Shown here piece after piece: positions 53,324 through 62,399 of a stretch of 64,000 bases of DNA. This DNA is from Rheinheimera aquimaris. GTDB taxonomy: Bacteria > Pseudomonadota > Gammaproteobacteria > Enterobacterales > Alteromonadaceae. A program made the translations under genes and the position numbers. How positions within the stretch are numbered: position 1 is the stretch's first letter; each line of letters opens with the position of its first letter. A model generated the notes under the pieces. The model did no database searches, was not told where the DNA came from, and saw only the letters and a list, made by a program, of their open reading frames with translations. The stretch is taken from positions 744,001 to 808,000 of the forward strand of contig NZ_JAJAVQ010000002.1 of NCBI RefSeq assembly GCF_020531985.1, written 5' to 3'.

Positions 53324-56188
53324 TTAATCCATCATATTTGCCAGCGGAGAGGGCCGGGCTATGGCATAGCCCTGGGCATAGTCGATACCGACCATCTTCA
53401 ACGCCAGCAAAATATCATTGCTCTCGGCAAACTTGGCAATAGACTGCAAGCCCATCGCCCGGGCGACTTCGTGTATCGACTTCACTATTGCTTTGTCATA
53501 GTGATCATCAAGCAGATCGCGGACAAAGTGGCCATCAATTTTAATAAAGTCGGCCGGAAACTGTTTCAGATAGCTATATGATGAAAAGCCACTGCCAAAA
53601 TCATCCAGCGCAATCAGGCAGCCCCGGCTGCGAAAATGCTCAATAAATGCCAGCGTGCTTTGCAGATTCACCAGTGCCACACTTTCACTTATCTCGAAAC
53701 AGATACGGTTAAACGGAATGGCGAAGTGTTCAAACATTTGCTGCACATCCTGCATAAATACCGGGTCAAGCAAAGAGCTGCCAGACAAATTAATATGGCA
53801 CAGTTGCAGGTTATCCAGATGAGCGCTGTGTTGTTGCAACCAGCGGAAATAATGCCGGATCACCCAGCGGTCAATTTGTGGCATCAGGCCATATCTCTCG
53901 GCAGAGGCGATAAAGCTGGCCGGAGGCGTCAGATTATCGGTATCGTCTTGCAGGCGCAGTAACAGCTCGTAATGTAAGCCCGCTGCTGGTTGCGTCAATG
54001 CCTGTATCGGTTGCTGATAAATGACAAAACGGTCTTCCTGTATTGCCTGGCGCAGTTGCGTTACCCAGCTGACTTCTGCCTGGTGTCGCTGTGTATCCTG
54101 ATCGGTGCTGTCAAATAACTGTATGCGGTTTTCGCCTTTGTCTTTGGCGATATTGCAGGCAGTTTCTGCCTTTTTCAGAATGATTTCTGCGGAGCTATCT
54201 GTTGGTTGGATCTCTGCAATACCGATACAAACACTGATGCTGTGAATACTATCCTGCCAGATAAAGCGGAATTCACGTACAGCATCCAGCAGGCGGTAAG
54301 CCAGCGAAAACGCTTCGTTAGCATTTTTACCTGCCAGTAAAATACCAAATTCATCGCTGTCGAGCCGTGCCAACGGGCCATTGTGATGAGCGGCCTGTTT
54401 CAGCACTTCGCTCAGTTGTTTTAGCAGCGCATCTGCTGCACTGTGGCTGTAATTGCTGTTAATCAGGCGGAATTTGTCTACATCGATATAGAGCACACAG
54501 CCTTTGCCAACCCCGGGCTGTTCGCACAGGCTTTGTAACTGCTGCTCAAAATAATAGCGGTTGTACAGCGCAGTCAGGGCATCATGATTTGCCAGATACG
54601 CCAGCTGTTCGTGCACCAGTTTTTGCTCGGTAATATCAATCACAGAACCGTGAATAAAGGCTTTTCTGTCCTGCTCAGACTGTGTCAGGCACACAGACAT
54701 CAGTGCCCAGAAAGGGCTGTTATCAGCGCGTAAGCCGTGTATTTCAAAGCGCTTGCGACTGCCCATTTCTAACTGTTGCAGCACGTGTTGATACTGGCCG
54801 GGGTCGGCGTAAAAGCGTGCCATACCATCGCCTGCTATGGCCTGCTTTAATTGTTCTTCGTTCTGATAGCCGAGAATATGCAGCAAGGCACTGTTTGCAC
54901 TGAGCAGGCGACCATCAATTGTCGTGATGAACATGCCTTCAACCGCATTGTGGAAAATATCGTGATAGTTCTGCAGCTCAGCCAGTGTGGCTGATGATGC
55001 CACAGGTTTTAACTGAAATTTGTGCAGGTTAAAGCTGGTCAGTGCCAGACACAGCAAGACCAGAGAGAACAGGATATATGACCAGTTAAAATCGGCGTGT
55101 AGATAACCCGCCTGGCTCAGCGTCAGCAACAGCGCACATATAATAATAAAGACGCAGGCCCAAACAAAACTTCGCGCTTGTGGATGCCCCTGTAAGCTTA
55201 AACGAAATGCCAGCAGCAGGTTGCTGCCAAGCACCCAGCATATCGCAAAAAACAGCAGATACAGCCTGAGCTGGCCGCCGGCAAACAGCGGACTAAACAA
55301 TAGCAACAGCGCAACAAAATTACTGATATGGTTGCTCAGGTGCCACCAGCTGCCAGACAGCGTCTGCACCGCATAACGTACAAAAAGGTTCAGGCACAGC
55401 AGGTTAACCCCAACCACTATATATAAAATAGCCTGATTGATCTCCGGGTAGCCGGGCCACAACAGCGCAAACGCCATGCCGTTAAGTACTGCAATTGTCA
55501 GCGCAAAGCTGACAAAAAAACCGGCGAAATACAGATAGTGCCGTGCTCCGGTTTGTGCCAGCAGTATCAGGTTGTACAGTGCAAGCAACAGCAAAAAACC
55601 TTGTAGCAAGCCATCAACCATGGCCTGGCGCTGTTTCGCTGCGCTGAAGTGGTCTGCCTGCCATAACCGGAGCTCGCTGGGTATTACTGCTGCATCCTGA
55701 ATTTTGAAGAAGATGTCTGCTTCTTCATCCGGCGCCAGTGTGATGGCGGCAGCAAAGCTGCGATAAGGCAGGGCGCGCTCACTGAACGGATAGTCATTGC
55801 CGGTACGGCTTAACAGCCTGACATCCTGATGTTCACGGTCTACCTGATAAATTTCAATTTTATCGGCCAGCGGAAACTCATACTCCAGCACAGTGTGCAA
55901 TGGTCTGTTGCCGCTGTTCTTTAATCGCGCAAATAACCATACTGCCTGATGTTCGCTGAACAACAGGCGCTGAGCAGGTGTCAATATCTGAAAGCTGTGG
56001 TGATACAGTGGGTCGGCCAGCAGGTCGTCTATCGTCTTGTCAGCGGGAATTACCTGAAAATAAACCTGATGCAGAGACTGGCGCCCGAATGGCTTATCCG
56101 CCAGATGGTTTACCTGCGCATGAAAAGCAAACACATTGCAACTGAGCAACCATAACAGCAGTAAAACTCCATGCTTGGCTACTCTCAC
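53324..56188 (-). CDS. 7TMR-DISM sensor with PAS, degenerate GGDEF and EAL domains
   Basis: A 954-residue membrane protein. A signal peptide (LLLLWLLSCNVFAFHA), a periplasmic 7TMR-DISMED2 sensor (about 25-175), seven helices (about 185-390), a PAS domain (about 405-525), GGDEF (about 540-690) and EAL (about 705-950). The GGDEF site reads RLDSDEF, so cyclase activity is unlikely. The EAL motif is YELLLRL, but FEISESVAL, ALDDFGSGFSSYSYL, FIKIDG and the final glutamate in IAKFAES remain, so phosphodiesterase activity is possible. Start is GTG 56188 with GGGAG upstream. Confidence 0.9.
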   Translation of the reverse strand: MRVAKHGVLLLLWLLSCNVFAFHAQVNHLADKPFGRQSLHQVYFQVIPADKTIDDLLADPLYHHSFQILTPAQRLLFSEHQAVWLFARLKNSGNRPLHTVLEYEFPLADKIEIYQVDREHQDVRLLSRTGNDYPFSERALPYRSFAAAITLAPDEEADIFFKIQDAAVIPSELRLWQADHFSAAKQRQAMVDGLLQGFLLLLALYNLILLAQTGARHYLYFAGFFVSFALTIAVLNGMAFALLWPGYPEINQAILYIVVGVNLLCLNLFVRYAVQTLSGSWWHLSNHISNFVALLLLFSPLFAGGQLRLYLLFFAICWVLGSNLLLAFRLSLQGHPQARSFVWACVFIIICALLLTLSQAGYLHADFNWSYILFSLVLLCLALTSFNLHKFQLKPVASSATLAELQNYHDIFHNAVEGMFITTIDGRLLSANSALLHILGYQNEEQLKQAIAGDGMARFYADPGQYQHVLQQLEMGSRKRFEIHGLRADNSPFWALMSVCLTQSEQDRKAFIHGSVIDITEQKLVHEQLAYLANHDALTALYNRYYFEQQLQSLCEQPGVGKGCVLYIDVDKFRLINSNYSHSAADALLKQLSEVLKQAAHHNGPLARLDSDEFGILLAGKNANEAFSLAYRLLDAVREFRFIWQDSIHSISVCIGIAEIQPTDSSAEIILKKAETACNIAKDKGENRIQLFDSTDQDTQRHQAEVSWVTQLRQAIQEDRFVIYQQPIQALTQPAAGLHYELLLRLQDDTDNLTPPASFIASAERYGLMPQIDRWVIRHYFRWLQQHSAHLDNLQLCHINLSGSSLLDPVFMQDVQQMFEHFAIPFNRICFEISESVALVNLQSTLAFIEHFRSRGCLIALDDFGSGFSSYSYLKQFPADFIKIDGHFVRDLLDDHYDKAIVKSIHEVARAMGLQSIAKFAESNDILLALKMVGIDYAQGYAIARPSPLANMMD

Positions 56189-56402
56189 GCGCTATACTCC
56201 CTGAAACACATTGAATTGTTAATGAATTGCTGGCTAAACAGTAACATACAGCCCGTTAAGGTGTCAGTAGAAAAAACTGCTCATTTTCACTGTCGGCTGC
56301 AAATAAGCGGTAGGGTATTTATCCTGTATGCGGGATCAGTAACTTAGGGTATAACTAGAATAAACGACATTTATAACACACTACATTTTACGGGGAGTTG
56401 AT

Positions 56403-56708
56403 ATGAAAAGTCTGATACTGGGATTAAGTGTGCTGTTGCTGTCTGGCGCAGCAACTGCTGCAGATGTAGATGCCGGCAAAGCTAAAGCCGCTGTATGCGC
56501 AGCCTGTCATGGTGCCAATGGTATTTCTGTTATTCCTGACTACCCGAATCTGGCAGGCCAGAAAGTCAAATATCTGCAAAGTGCTATTAAAGCGTACCGG
56601 GATGGTGAACGGAAGAACCCCATTATGTCGCCAATGGCCGCCGGCCTGACCGATACCGACGTGGAGAATATCGCCGCCTATTTTGCCAGCTTACCGGCTG
56701 GTGGCTGA
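56403..56708 (+). CDS. Small periplasmic cytochrome c (class I)
   Basis: A 101-residue exported monohaem cytochrome. Signal peptide [20 protein letters not shown], haem motif CAACHG near residue 36 and the axial methionine in [15 protein letters not shown]. The [12 protein letters not shown]-terminus matches cytochrome c4/c553-like electron carriers. It would pass electrons between periplasmic complexes. Start has GGGGAG. Its last 31 bp overlap the end of the convergent recQ. Confidence 0.92.
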   Translation: MKSLILGLSVLLLSGAATAADVDAGKAKAAVCAACHGANGISVIPDYPNLAGQKVKYLQSAIKAYRDGERKNPIMSPMAAGLTDTDVENIAAYFASLPAGG

Positions 56709-58501
56709 TTATCCGCCGCCAGATAATCACTTATTTCTGCAATAAAATCTGCGCCGTAGCGTGCCAGCTTGGTCTGGCCGACACCGGAGATCGCCAGCAG
56801 GCTGCGGTTGTCTGTCGGTAACTGCTGACTCATCTCTATCAGGCTGGCGTCACTGAACACGACAAATGGCGGTACGTCATCGCGCTGGGCAATGTGCTTG
56901 CGCAGGGCTTTTAGCCTTGCAAACAATGCCCGGTCGTACTGTTGCTTAGTCAACCGCTCCGGTTCACGTTTGACACTCTGTAACCGTGGTACCGCGAGTG
57001 ACAGAGTATTTTCACCACGTAGTACTGCCCGGGCCGCTGGCTGCAACTTTAGTACTGAATGCGCGGTAATGTCCTGCTGCAGTAGACCGCAGTGAATAAG
57101 CTGGCGCAGTATGCTGAGCCAGTAATCGTGACTTAACTCTTTGCCAATGCCCCAGGTTGATAGTTTGTCGTGCTTAAGCTCAGTAATTTTCTGGCTCAGG
57201 CCGCCACGCAATACCTCTATTACATGGTGCATACCAAAACTCTGGCCTACCCGATAAACACAGGACAAGGCTTTTTGCGCCAGTTCTGTGCCATTAAACT
57301 GCTGTGGTGGCTGCAGGCAGGTATCACAGTTACCGCAGGGGGTTTGGCGGGGCTCACCGAAGTAATTCAGCAGCACCAGCCGCCGGCATGTCTGGGCCTC
57401 AGCAAAGGCCGCCATCGCCAGAAAGCGCTGCCAGGTTACTTCGGCCCGTTGCATATCTTCTTCTGCATCAAGCAGGCGTTTCATCCTGCCGATATCAGCC
57501 GGGTCAAACAGCAGCAACGCTTCTGCGGCAACGCCATCACGGCCGGCTCTGCCGGTTTCCTGATAGTAAGCTTCTATGGTGCGCGGTAGCTCAAAGTGCA
57601 CGACAAAGCGGATGTTGGATTTATTGACACCCATGCCAAAGGCCACGGTTGCCACGATGAACTGGTAATCATCGCGTTTAAAAGCGTCCTGTACCGCACC
57701 GCGCTCATCACTGCTCATGCCAGCGTGATAAGCTGCCGCATTAAAACCACGTTGTTTTAGCTGCTCTGTCAGCTCATCCACTTTGCGTCTTGAACCGCAG
57801 TAAATAATGCCGCTGGCACCTTCCTGCTGCTGCAGGTAGCTGACAAGTTGCTCTAGCGGGCGGAACTTTTCCTGCACGGTATAGCGGATATTGGGCCGGT
57901 CAAAGCTGCCCTGGTAAATGTAAGGTTGCTGCAAATTAAGCTGCTGTACAATGTCCTGCCGGGTTGCGCTGTCGGCTGTAGCGGTAAGCGCCATAACAGG
58001 TACATGGGGAAAACGTTGCTTCAACAGTGCCAGCGCCATGTAGTCGGGCCGGAAATCATGCCCCCACTGCGAGATACAATGGGCTTCGTCAATCGCAAAC
58101 AGACTGACGCCAACATCTTGCAGCCGTTCAAGAAACTGAGGTTGCAACAGGCGCTCTGGTGCTACATACAGTAATTTGAGCTCGCCGCGTCGTAATCTGG
58201 CAAATACCTGCAGCACCTGCTCACGGCTTTGGCTGCTATTGACAAATTCGGCGGCGATACCGTTTGCCTGCAGTGAGTCAACCTGATCTTTCATCAGCGA
58301 CATTAGCGGCGAAACTACAATGGTTACCTGAGGCAGCATCAGTGCAGGTAACTGGTAACATAATGATTTACCACCCCCTGTCGGCATTAATACAAAGCTG
58401 TCCTGTCCCTGCAGCGCAACGCGGATGATCTCAGGCTGGCCATCGCGAAACTCACTATAACCGAAGGCTTGTTTTAGCAGGGGCAGTAAATCGTCTGTCA
58501 C
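56678..58501 (-). CDS. recQ: ATP-dependent DNA helicase RecQ
   Basis: A 607-residue superfamily-2 helicase. Walker A is [16 protein letters not shown], the DEAH box [17 protein letters not shown], motif [16 protein letters not shown], the zinc-binding RQC cysteines CRRLVLL...CGNCDTC, and an HRDC domain at the C-terminus. It unwinds DNA in recombination repair. I place the start at GTG 58501 ([19 protein letters not shown]), matching E. coli RecQ length. A frame to 58654 would add 51 non-homologous residues over the thioesterase gene. Confidence 0.94.
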   Translation of the reverse strand: MTDDLLPLLKQAFGYSEFRDGQPEIIRVALQGQDSFVLMPTGGGKSLCYQLPALMLPQVTIVVSPLMSLMKDQVDSLQANGIAAEFVNSSQSREQVLQVFARLRRGELKLLYVAPERLLQPQFLERLQDVGVSLFAIDEAHCISQWGHDFRPDYMALALLKQRFPHVPVMALTATADSATRQDIVQQLNLQQPYIYQGSFDRPNIRYTVQEKFRPLEQLVSYLQQQEGASGIIYCGSRRKVDELTEQLKQRGFNAAAYHAGMSSDERGAVQDAFKRDDYQFIVATVAFGMGVNKSNIRFVVHFELPRTIEAYYQETGRAGRDGVAAEALLLFDPADIGRMKRLLDAEEDMQRAEVTWQRFLAMAAFAEAQTCRRLVLLNYFGEPRQTPCGNCDTCLQPPQQFNGTELAQKALSCVYRVGQSFGMHHVIEVLRGGLSQKITELKHDKLSTWGIGKELSHDYWLSILRQLIHCGLLQQDITAHSVLKLQPAARAVLRGENTLSLAVPRLQSVKREPERLTKQQYDRALFARLKALRKHIAQRDDVPPFVVFSDASLIEMSQQLPTDNRSLLAISGVGQTKLARYGADFIAEISDYLAADNQPPAGKLAK

Positions 58502-58648
58502 GTAAAACCAGTTGTCAGAAAAAATAAGCCGCCATTCTAAAGGGAAACGCAAGGTACAGAAACAACAAATTGGCGTAAATACTTGCCTGTGACGAAGCGT
58601 GCGGTAGACTGAAGCAGTCCGACTAAAGGTCTTACCAGTGAGAATTCC

Positions 58649-59101
58649 ATGCATAACAGCCCGTTACTACCAATGATTACCCAGGCTTTTGACCAAATGC
58701 CGTTTAACCGTCTGCTCGGATTAAAAGTGACCCGTTTCGCAGAAGAAGGGGTCGAAGTGTGCTTTGACTGGTCTGAGCAACTGATAGGTAATCCGCTGCA
58801 AAAAATTCTGCACGGCGGCGTGATTGCCTCTGTACTAGATGTTGCAGGTGGCATAATGGCAGTGTCCAGCGCGCTGGGACGCTTAGCGGATGTTGCACCG
58901 GCAGAGCTTGCCGAGCGGCTTGGTAAAATGAGTACCATAGATATCCGCACCGACTATTTACGTCCGGGGCGGGGAGAGCGGTTTATTGCTACCGCCCGTG
59001 TTATCAGGGCAGGCAACAAAGTGGCAGTATGCAGGATGGAGCTACACAACGAGCAAGGCATGCACATTGCGCTGGGCACCGGCACTTATTTAGTTGGCTG
59101 A
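58649..59101 (+). CDS. Hotdog-fold thioesterase (YigI-like)
   Basis: A 150-residue cytoplasmic hotdog protein. [19 protein letters not shown] is the active-site helix with the HGG motif, and [19 protein letters not shown] is the conserved second strand. The family hydrolyses acyl-CoA; the preferred acyl chain is unknown. It is divergent from recQ, which it clears by 147 bp when the shorter recQ start is used. Confidence 0.85.
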   Translation: MHNSPLLPMITQAFDQMPFNRLLGLKVTRFAEEGVEVCFDWSEQLIGNPLQKILHGGVIASVLDVAGGIMAVSSALGRLADVAPAELAERLGKMSTIDIRTDYLRPGRGERFIATARVIRAGNKVAVCRMELHNEQGMHIALGTGTYLVG

Positions 59102-59180
59102 CACTTTTTTACCGTTAAGTGCGCTGCACAGTTAATAGCATCAAGCGTATAATGGCTTCTCGTTTACCGGAGCCTGCCCG

Positions 59181-60095
59181 ATGTCATTAAGCCGCGAACA
59201 AAAACTCGGTGGTATTTTTGCTGCCAGCGCCTATAGCCTGTGGGGCTTGGCCCCGTTGTATTTTAAACAGATCGATTTTATTCCGGCGACAGAAATACTG
59301 CTGCACCGTATTGTCTGGTCTTTCGTATTGCTGTTGCTCCTGATCCTGGCCTTAAAGCAGTCAGCAAAACTGATGGCGGTGGTCAGGCAGCCTAAAATGC
59401 TGGCCTGGCTGCTGCTTTGCGCTTTGCTACTCGGTGGTAACTGGGGGCTGTTTATCTGGGCGGTGAATAGTAACCATATGCTGGATGCCAGCCTGGGTTA
59501 CTACATAAACCCCCTGCTGAATGTCCTGCTTGGCATGCTGTTTTTAAATGAACGCCTGCGCAAATTGCAATGGGCTGCCGTTGCTCTTGCGCTAAGCGGT
59601 GTGCTTATCCAGCTGATCACTTTTGGCTCTTTACCCTGGATAGCGCTGACTCTGGCGGGCTCTTTTGCCATTTATGGCCTGATGCGCAAGAAGTTGGCTG
59701 TTGATGCCATCAGTGGCTTATTTCTGGAGTCTTTACTGCTACTGCCGCTGGCATTATGGTTCTGGAGTCAGCATGCTGACAGTAGCGCAGCAAATTTATT
59801 ACATAACAGCTGGCAGTTAAATGTTTATCTGGTCGCGGCTGGCCTGGTAACCACAGTACCACTATTGTGTTTTATTGCAGGCGCACGGCGATTACAGTTA
59901 TCTACCATGGGGTTCTTTCAGTACATTGGCCCAAGCTGTATGTTTGTATTTGGCGTTTGGTTATACCACGAACCTTTCGCGTCAGAGCGTTTGCTGACAT
60001 TTGCGCTGATCTGGCTGGCGCTGTTTTTCTACACGCTGGATGCCTGGCAGTTCAATCGTTTCAGCCGGCGTCAGGCGCTGGCCAGAAGCGGGTAG
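59181..60095 (+). CDS. rarD: EamA-family transporter RarD
   Basis: A 304-residue inner-membrane protein with ten hydrophobic helices. AASAYSLWGLAPLYFKQI, HRIVWSFVLLLLLIL and NWGLFIWAVNSNHMLDASLG are RarD hallmarks, and the second half repeats the first (EamA duplication). RarD is linked to chloramphenicol tolerance in pseudomonads, but its substrate is unknown. It is followed by a DUF599 gene after 28 bp. Confidence 0.92.
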   Translation: MSLSREQKLGGIFAASAYSLWGLAPLYFKQIDFIPATEILLHRIVWSFVLLLLLILALKQSAKLMAVVRQPKMLAWLLLCALLLGGNWGLFIWAVNSNHMLDASLGYYINPLLNVLLGMLFLNERLRKLQWAAVALALSGVLIQLITFGSLPWIALTLAGSFAIYGLMRKKLAVDAISGLFLESLLLLPLALWFWSQHADSSAANLLHNSWQLNVYLVAAGLVTTVPLLCFIAGARRLQLSTMGFFQYIGPSCMFVFGVWLYHEPFASERLLTFALIWLALFFYTLDAWQFNRFSRRQALARSG

Positions 60096-60123
60096 TGGGT
60101 CGCGGAAACAGAAGGAAGTGACG

Positions 60124-60798
60124 GTGAGCTTAATTGATTTAATTGCAGTGATCTGGTTTTTCAGCCTCTGGGTAGGCTATACGCTGTTTGCCAAGCAAAG
60201 GGCCAAGGTGGTCAGTTGCTTATCATTTGAACTCAGACGCAAGCGTAATGACTGGATGCAGCGCATGTTGCAGCGCGACAACAAAATGGCCGATGTCGGG
60301 CTTATTTCTACGCTTGAGCGTAATGTAACGTTTTTTGCATCCAGCACCCTGTTGATACTGGCAGGCTTACTGACCGCGATGACCTCATCCGAAAAGCTCA
60401 GCCTGATGTTATCCAATCTGGTGCCGTGGGCAACCTATACCGAAGGCCTGGTGCAGATAAAATTACTGTTGCTGGCGTTTGTGTTTGTGTTCGCCTTTTT
60501 TCAGTTCACCTGGTCGCTACGCCAGTATGGTTTTTGCGGGGTATTAATCGGCGCTGCGCCTGACGGGCGTGACATGGCCACCGAAGAGCAGCAACTGTAT
60601 GCAAACCGCGCATCCAAGGTGATAGATCAGGCCGGCCACTCGTTCAATTATGGTTTGCGTTCAATCTATTTTTCGTTATCAGCGTTGGCGTGGTTTATCG
60701 ATCCGATTTTATTTATGGTGGCCGCGGTTGTCGTGATGCTGGTAATGAAGCAGCGCGAATTTCACTCTAAAGTGCTGAAAGCCCTACAGGAGTGCTGA
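60124..60798 (+). CDS. DUF599 membrane protein
   Basis: A 224-residue membrane protein with about four helices. LIAVIWFFSLWVGYTLFAKQ, a basic loop (ELRRKRNDWMQRMLQRD) and NVTFFASSTLLILAGLLTAM match DUF599. Function unknown. The start is taken as GTG 60124, 5 bp after an AAGGAAG site; GTG 60118 is possible. An upstream open extension from 60040 overlaps rarD. Confidence 0.88.
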   Translation: MSLIDLIAVIWFFSLWVGYTLFAKQRAKVVSCLSFELRRKRNDWMQRMLQRDNKMADVGLISTLERNVTFFASSTLLILAGLLTAMTSSEKLSLMLSNLVPWATYTEGLVQIKLLLLAFVFVFAFFQFTWSLRQYGFCGVLIGAAPDGRDMATEEQQLYANRASKVIDQAGHSFNYGLRSIYFSLSALAWFIDPILFMVAAVVVMLVMKQREFHSKVLKALQEC

Positions 60799-60817
60799 TA
60801 ATAACTGCAAAGAAAAC

Positions 60818-60841
60818 CGCAGCCAGTGTTAAGCGGCTGCG
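60818..60841. terminator. Hairpin between DUF599 gene and dolP
   Basis: CGCAGCC (60818-60824) pairs with GGCTGCG (60835-60841) around a 10-nt loop, followed by TTGTTG. It lies in the 71-bp gap between convergent genes and probably marks the end of one or both transcripts. Confidence 0.55.
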
Positions 60842-60869
60842 TTGTTGTAGTCAGTAACGCCTTGCTCAG

Positions 60870-61445
60870 TTAGTTGCTGCGGATCTCAAAGGCTTTAATC
60901 ACCCGCGATACGCCTTCAACATGGCGGGTTATGTCAACTGCCTTAGCGGCTTCCTGTTCGCTGACGATGCCCATTAAAAACACTTCAGCGTTTTCTGTGA
61001 TCACTTTGATATTCAGGCCGCTAACTTGCTCATCGGCCAGCAACTGACTTTTCACTTTGGTAGATATCCAGCCGTCACGGGTGCGGGTGGTCATGGCGGT
61101 GTTGTTACCCAGCCGGATCTGGTTTTGCACATCACGCACACCATCAATACCGCTGACTAATGCCTGAGCCTGCTGGCGGATTTGCTCGCTGGCGGTCTGG
61201 CCGGTCAGCAATAGTACGCCGTTATAGCTGGTGACATTAATATTACTACCCTCTGCTGTTGCTGGATGATCAGCCAGCGCGCGTTGCGCTTTTAACACGA
61301 CGTTTTTGTCGTCAATCTGGGCACCCAGTGTGCGGCGGTCGTTCGCAGCGGTCACCGCCGTAGCGCCGCCAGCAACCACTGCTGCGGCGCAGCCTTGCAA
61401 CAGTGCCAGCAGTGTGCAGGCGCAAATAAATTTTACTGTGTTCAT
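60870..61445 (-). CDS. dolP: BON-domain outer-membrane lipoprotein DolP (YraP)
   Basis: A 191-residue lipoprotein with a lipobox LLQGC at residues 15-19 and two BON domains (about 45-115 and 120-190: NVTSYNGVLLLTGQT, NAEVFLMGIVSEQEA). DolP maintains outer-membrane integrity near division sites in E. coli. It is last in lpoA-yraN-diaA-dolP, the same order as in E. coli, and overlaps diaA by 4 bp. Confidence 0.93.
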   Translation of the reverse strand: MNTVKFICACTLLALLQGCAAAVVAGGATAVTAANDRRTLGAQIDDKNVVLKAQRALADHPATAEGSNINVTSYNGVLLLTGQTASEQIRQQAQALVSGIDGVRDVQNQIRLGNNTAMTTRTRDGWISTKVKSQLLADEQVSGLNIKVITENAEVFLMGIVSEQEAAKAVDITRHVEGVSRVIKAFEIRSN

Positions 61446-62023
61446 AAGTCTTCCTGTTGTGGAAATAATGTCATATCAATCAGTTCGCACAAACTGTGCA
61501 GTAAAAAGGTGTAGCACTCGAAAATACGTGACTGGCGGTGCGCGGGCACTTTCAGCTCAACATCCTGCTGATTCAGCAAGCCCGACAGCTCACCACTGCC
61601 ATCAACGGTCAGGGCAATAATTTTCATATCGTTGGTCAGTGCTGCTTCGACCGCTTTAATCAGCTCAGGTTCGCTGCCAGTTAATGAGATCACCAGTAAA
61701 ACGTCATTGCTTTGGCCCAGCGCCTTAATCTGCCTGGCCAGATAATCCTGTTGATGGCTGTGTTGCAGGCTGTGATTATGGCTTTGCAACGCGACTGCCG
61801 GTAAGCACGGGCGCTCTGTTTCAAACTGGTCAAGTAACAATTGTGAGAAGTGCTGCGCCAACGCGTCGGTGGCGCCATTGCCACAACAGATGACTTTGCC
61901 GCCACTGACCAGGTTATTGACAATAACAAAGGCGGCATTTTCCAGTGGCGACGCCAGACTCTCGCCTGCCGCGATCATGGTTTGGATATTTTCACTAAAA
62001 AGCTGACGGATATGCTCTTGCAT
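61442..62023 (-). CDS. diaA: SIS-domain DnaA initiator-associating protein DiaA
   Basis: A 193-residue single-SIS-domain protein related to phosphoheptose isomerase GmhA. Motifs are VICCGNGATDALAQHFSQLL and FETERPCLPAVALQ, as in DiaA rather than GmhA. In E. coli, DiaA binds DnaA and times replication initiation. Operon position and overlaps support the name. Confidence 0.9.
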   Translation of the reverse strand: MQEHIRQLFSENIQTMIAAGESLASPLENAAFVIVNNLVSGGKVICCGNGATDALAQHFSQLLLDQFETERPCLPAVALQSHNHSLQHSHQQDYLARQIKALGQSNDVLLVISLTGSEPELIKAVEAALTNDMKIIALTVDGSGELSGLLNQQDVELKVPAHRQSRIFECYTFLLHSLCELIDMTLFPQQEDL

Positions 62024-62044
62024 CAGACTGTCCTGCGGGTTGTT

Positions 62045-62392
62045 CTACTGGGTAATGGCATTTTTTATCCATTGGTACTGATAGGGTGGCTGGCCTTCAA
62101 TGGCCAGAACATCAAGCCGGCAGGCTTGTTCGGTCAGCCGGTGCTGCTGCAGATACCAGCGGCTGGTACGTAGCAGCTTCTGCTGCTTGCTAAAGGTTAC
62201 TGCGGCTGCAGCGCCACCAAATGCACTGTTGGCCCGGTATTTAACTTCGACAAACACCAAACAGGTGCCATCTTGCATCACCAGATCAATTTCACCGGCC
62301 TTGCACTGAAAGTTTTGTTGTATCAGCCGCAGCCCCTGACGCTGCAGATATTGCAGTGCCAGTTGTTCATACTGCTGCCCAAGGTTATTCAT
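62045..62392 (-). CDS. yraN: YraN/UPF0102 endonuclease-like protein
   Basis: A 115-residue protein with a PD-(D/E)XK-like core: NFQCKAGEIDLVMQDG and LVFVEVKYRANSAFGGA supply the acidic and lysine residues. UPF0102 members are Holliday-junction-resolvase-like; no reaction is proven. It lies between lpoA and diaA as in E. coli. Confidence 0.93.
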   Translation of the reverse strand: MNNLGQQYEQLALQYLQRQGLRLIQQNFQCKAGEIDLVMQDGTCLVFVEVKYRANSAFGGAAAAVTFSKQQKLLRTSRWYLQQHRLTEQACRLDVLAIEGQPPYQYQWIKNAITQ

Positions 62393-62399
62393 GCCGGCT

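Noticed and set aside
58502-58654. 51-codon N-terminal extension of RecQ
   Set aside because: Residues are unlike RecQ, Cys/Arg-rich, and overlap the divergent thioesterase start; GTG 58501 gives the normal family length.
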